A stretch of DNA of 62,500 nucleotides, from NCBI GenBank assembly GCA_002104895.1, contig MCFG01000188.1:50001-112500 (forward strand), read 5' to 3'. The stretch is from Anaeromyces robustus. Taxonomy: Eukaryota; Neocallimastigomycota; Neocallimastigomycetes; Neocallimastigales; Neocallimastigaceae. The notes under the pieces were generated by a model that was not told the DNA's origin, did no database searches, and saw only the letters and a list, made by a program, of their open reading frames with translations. Position 1 is the first letter of the stretch, and each line of letters starts with the position of its first letter. This document shows positions 61,302 through 62,500 of this stretch, piece after piece. The translations under genes were made by a program, and so were the position numbers.

Positions 61302-62500
61302 CTATAATTATATTTCATTGAATATGTTTTTATATAATTTTTATTATTTCATTTTTTTTTAATATACATTTTATTTATATTATAAAAAGTTATTTATATT
61401 GATTATATTGAATATATATTAATAATATATTTATTTATATATAATATTATTTTAATTAATATTTTTAAATGTTCAAAAAATTTGATTTTGATAAAATTGT
61501 TATATATTATAGATTTTAGTATATATTATTGTATTAAATCAGACATTATATTATATATATATATTATACAAAATAAATAATAATAATATATGATAATATA
61601 TGATTATCAAAAAATAAAAAAAAAAAATTAGTTATTTATGTAAAAGAAAACAATTTAAATTTATAGATTTTTAATTATTATATTGTTTTTAAATATCATT
61701 AAATTTAAAGTAAAGAATTTTGTATTAAATTGTTTAATTATTAATGATATAATTTCTCCTTATTTATATATAATACGTTATTTTCGTTTTCTCCTTTTTT
61801 CAATAAAAATGTGATTTATTATCATTATTAGTTTATAGTATAAATCATAAACTATCTTTATTATTTAATTTGAAAATGTTATGTCCATTATTTATGAATT
61901 TCGATAGATTCTTTTTTTATTATTATTATTCGCTTATATATTTAATTATTATAAAATTCCAATTTAATTCTTTTATATTCCCACAACAATTCAATTTATA
62001 AAATTTAATAAATATATAAATTCTTTTTTTATTATTATATAATATAATACCTTCAAATTTTACTTTAGTTTTATATAAAAAATTTTATAGTAAATATTAA
62101 GTAAATAAAAAAGTGCAAAATTTTACTACAATTTTTTTTTTTTTTCTTAATATTATTATTAAATAAGTATAATCTTATGTTTAAATTTTATTTGATTGGT
62201 TGATTTCATTAAATCACTATATGTAAATATATTTCATTATATTTAAATATATCAGATTTTTTTTTTTTTATAATATGTAATAAATCATGTACATAAATTA
62301 GATATAAATAATTCATGTAAGAAAATAATATTATATAATAATATTATTAAAATAATTATAATAAAAATATTTTTATGGTCTTTTACTTTATATATATTAT
62401 ACTTATTTTTTATTTATTATTTATATATTTATTTCTTTATATATTTATTTATATATTTATTTATATATTTATTTATATATTTATTTATATATTTATTTAT
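61302..62500. other. eIF3h upstream region
   Basis: 1.2 kb of A/T DNA up to the window end; no gene supported. Should contain the eIF3h promoter. The last 70 nt are a minisatellite. Confidence 0.5.
62428..62500. repeat. 12-bp minisatellite at the window edge
   Basis: Tandem TTTATATATTTA units, about six copies, running past the end of the window, so its full length is unknown. Confidence 0.88.

Overview
The window is nuclear DNA from a very A+T-rich, intron-rich eukaryote. Intergenic DNA and introns are almost pure A/T with long homopolymers and TAA, TTA, TTTA and TTTTA microsatellites. Coding exons stand out by their G+C. Introns are GT-AG, mostly about 60-400 nt. Several proteins carry Asn-rich tracts, as happens in extremely A+T-rich genomes. 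This composition, up to 20 introns per gene, a BET protein carrying a fungal-style GATA finger, and a LINE-type retroelement fit an early-diverging fungus of the Neocallimastigomycota (anaerobic gut fungi) best. A dictyostelid-like amoeba is the main alternative, but it normally has far fewer introns. This assignment is inference.

I could assemble fifteen cellular genes, all with exon phases that close without a frameshift. Left part: CIAO1 (cytosolic Fe-S assembly, +), ISY1 (spliceosome, +) and a BRE1/RNF20-like E3 ligase (+). Then comes a run of minus-strand genes: a TBC-domain RabGAP, IWR1 (RNA polymerase II import), HAUS1 (augmin), a 5'-truncated LINE insertion, and a BET-family protein with bromodomain, GATA finger and NET domain. 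Right part: RPB8 (+), SF3B3 (+), FIGNL1 (-), importin-13 (+), TSR2 (+), an anoctamin/TMEM16 (+) and eIF3h (-).

The genes are housekeeping and unlinked in pathway, apart from thematic echoes: two spliceosome proteins (ISY1, SF3B3), and an RNA polymerase subunit (RPB8) with a polymerase import factor (IWR1). There is no operon-like or cluster logic. I saw no tRNA, rRNA, CRISPR or viral gene.

Most notable: (1) a BET protein with one bromodomain, a GATA zinc finger and a NET domain; (2) a LINE insertion whose borders can be read directly: 13-bp target-site duplication, A39 tail and 5' truncation; (3) 12-nt and 9-nt microexons around the Walker B region of FIGNL1; (4) an ISY1 first coding exon that is only the start codon; (5) a recognisable augmin subunit; (6) introns almost filled by trinucleotide satellites. 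All exon coordinates come from reading splice signals and phase by eye, without RNA evidence.
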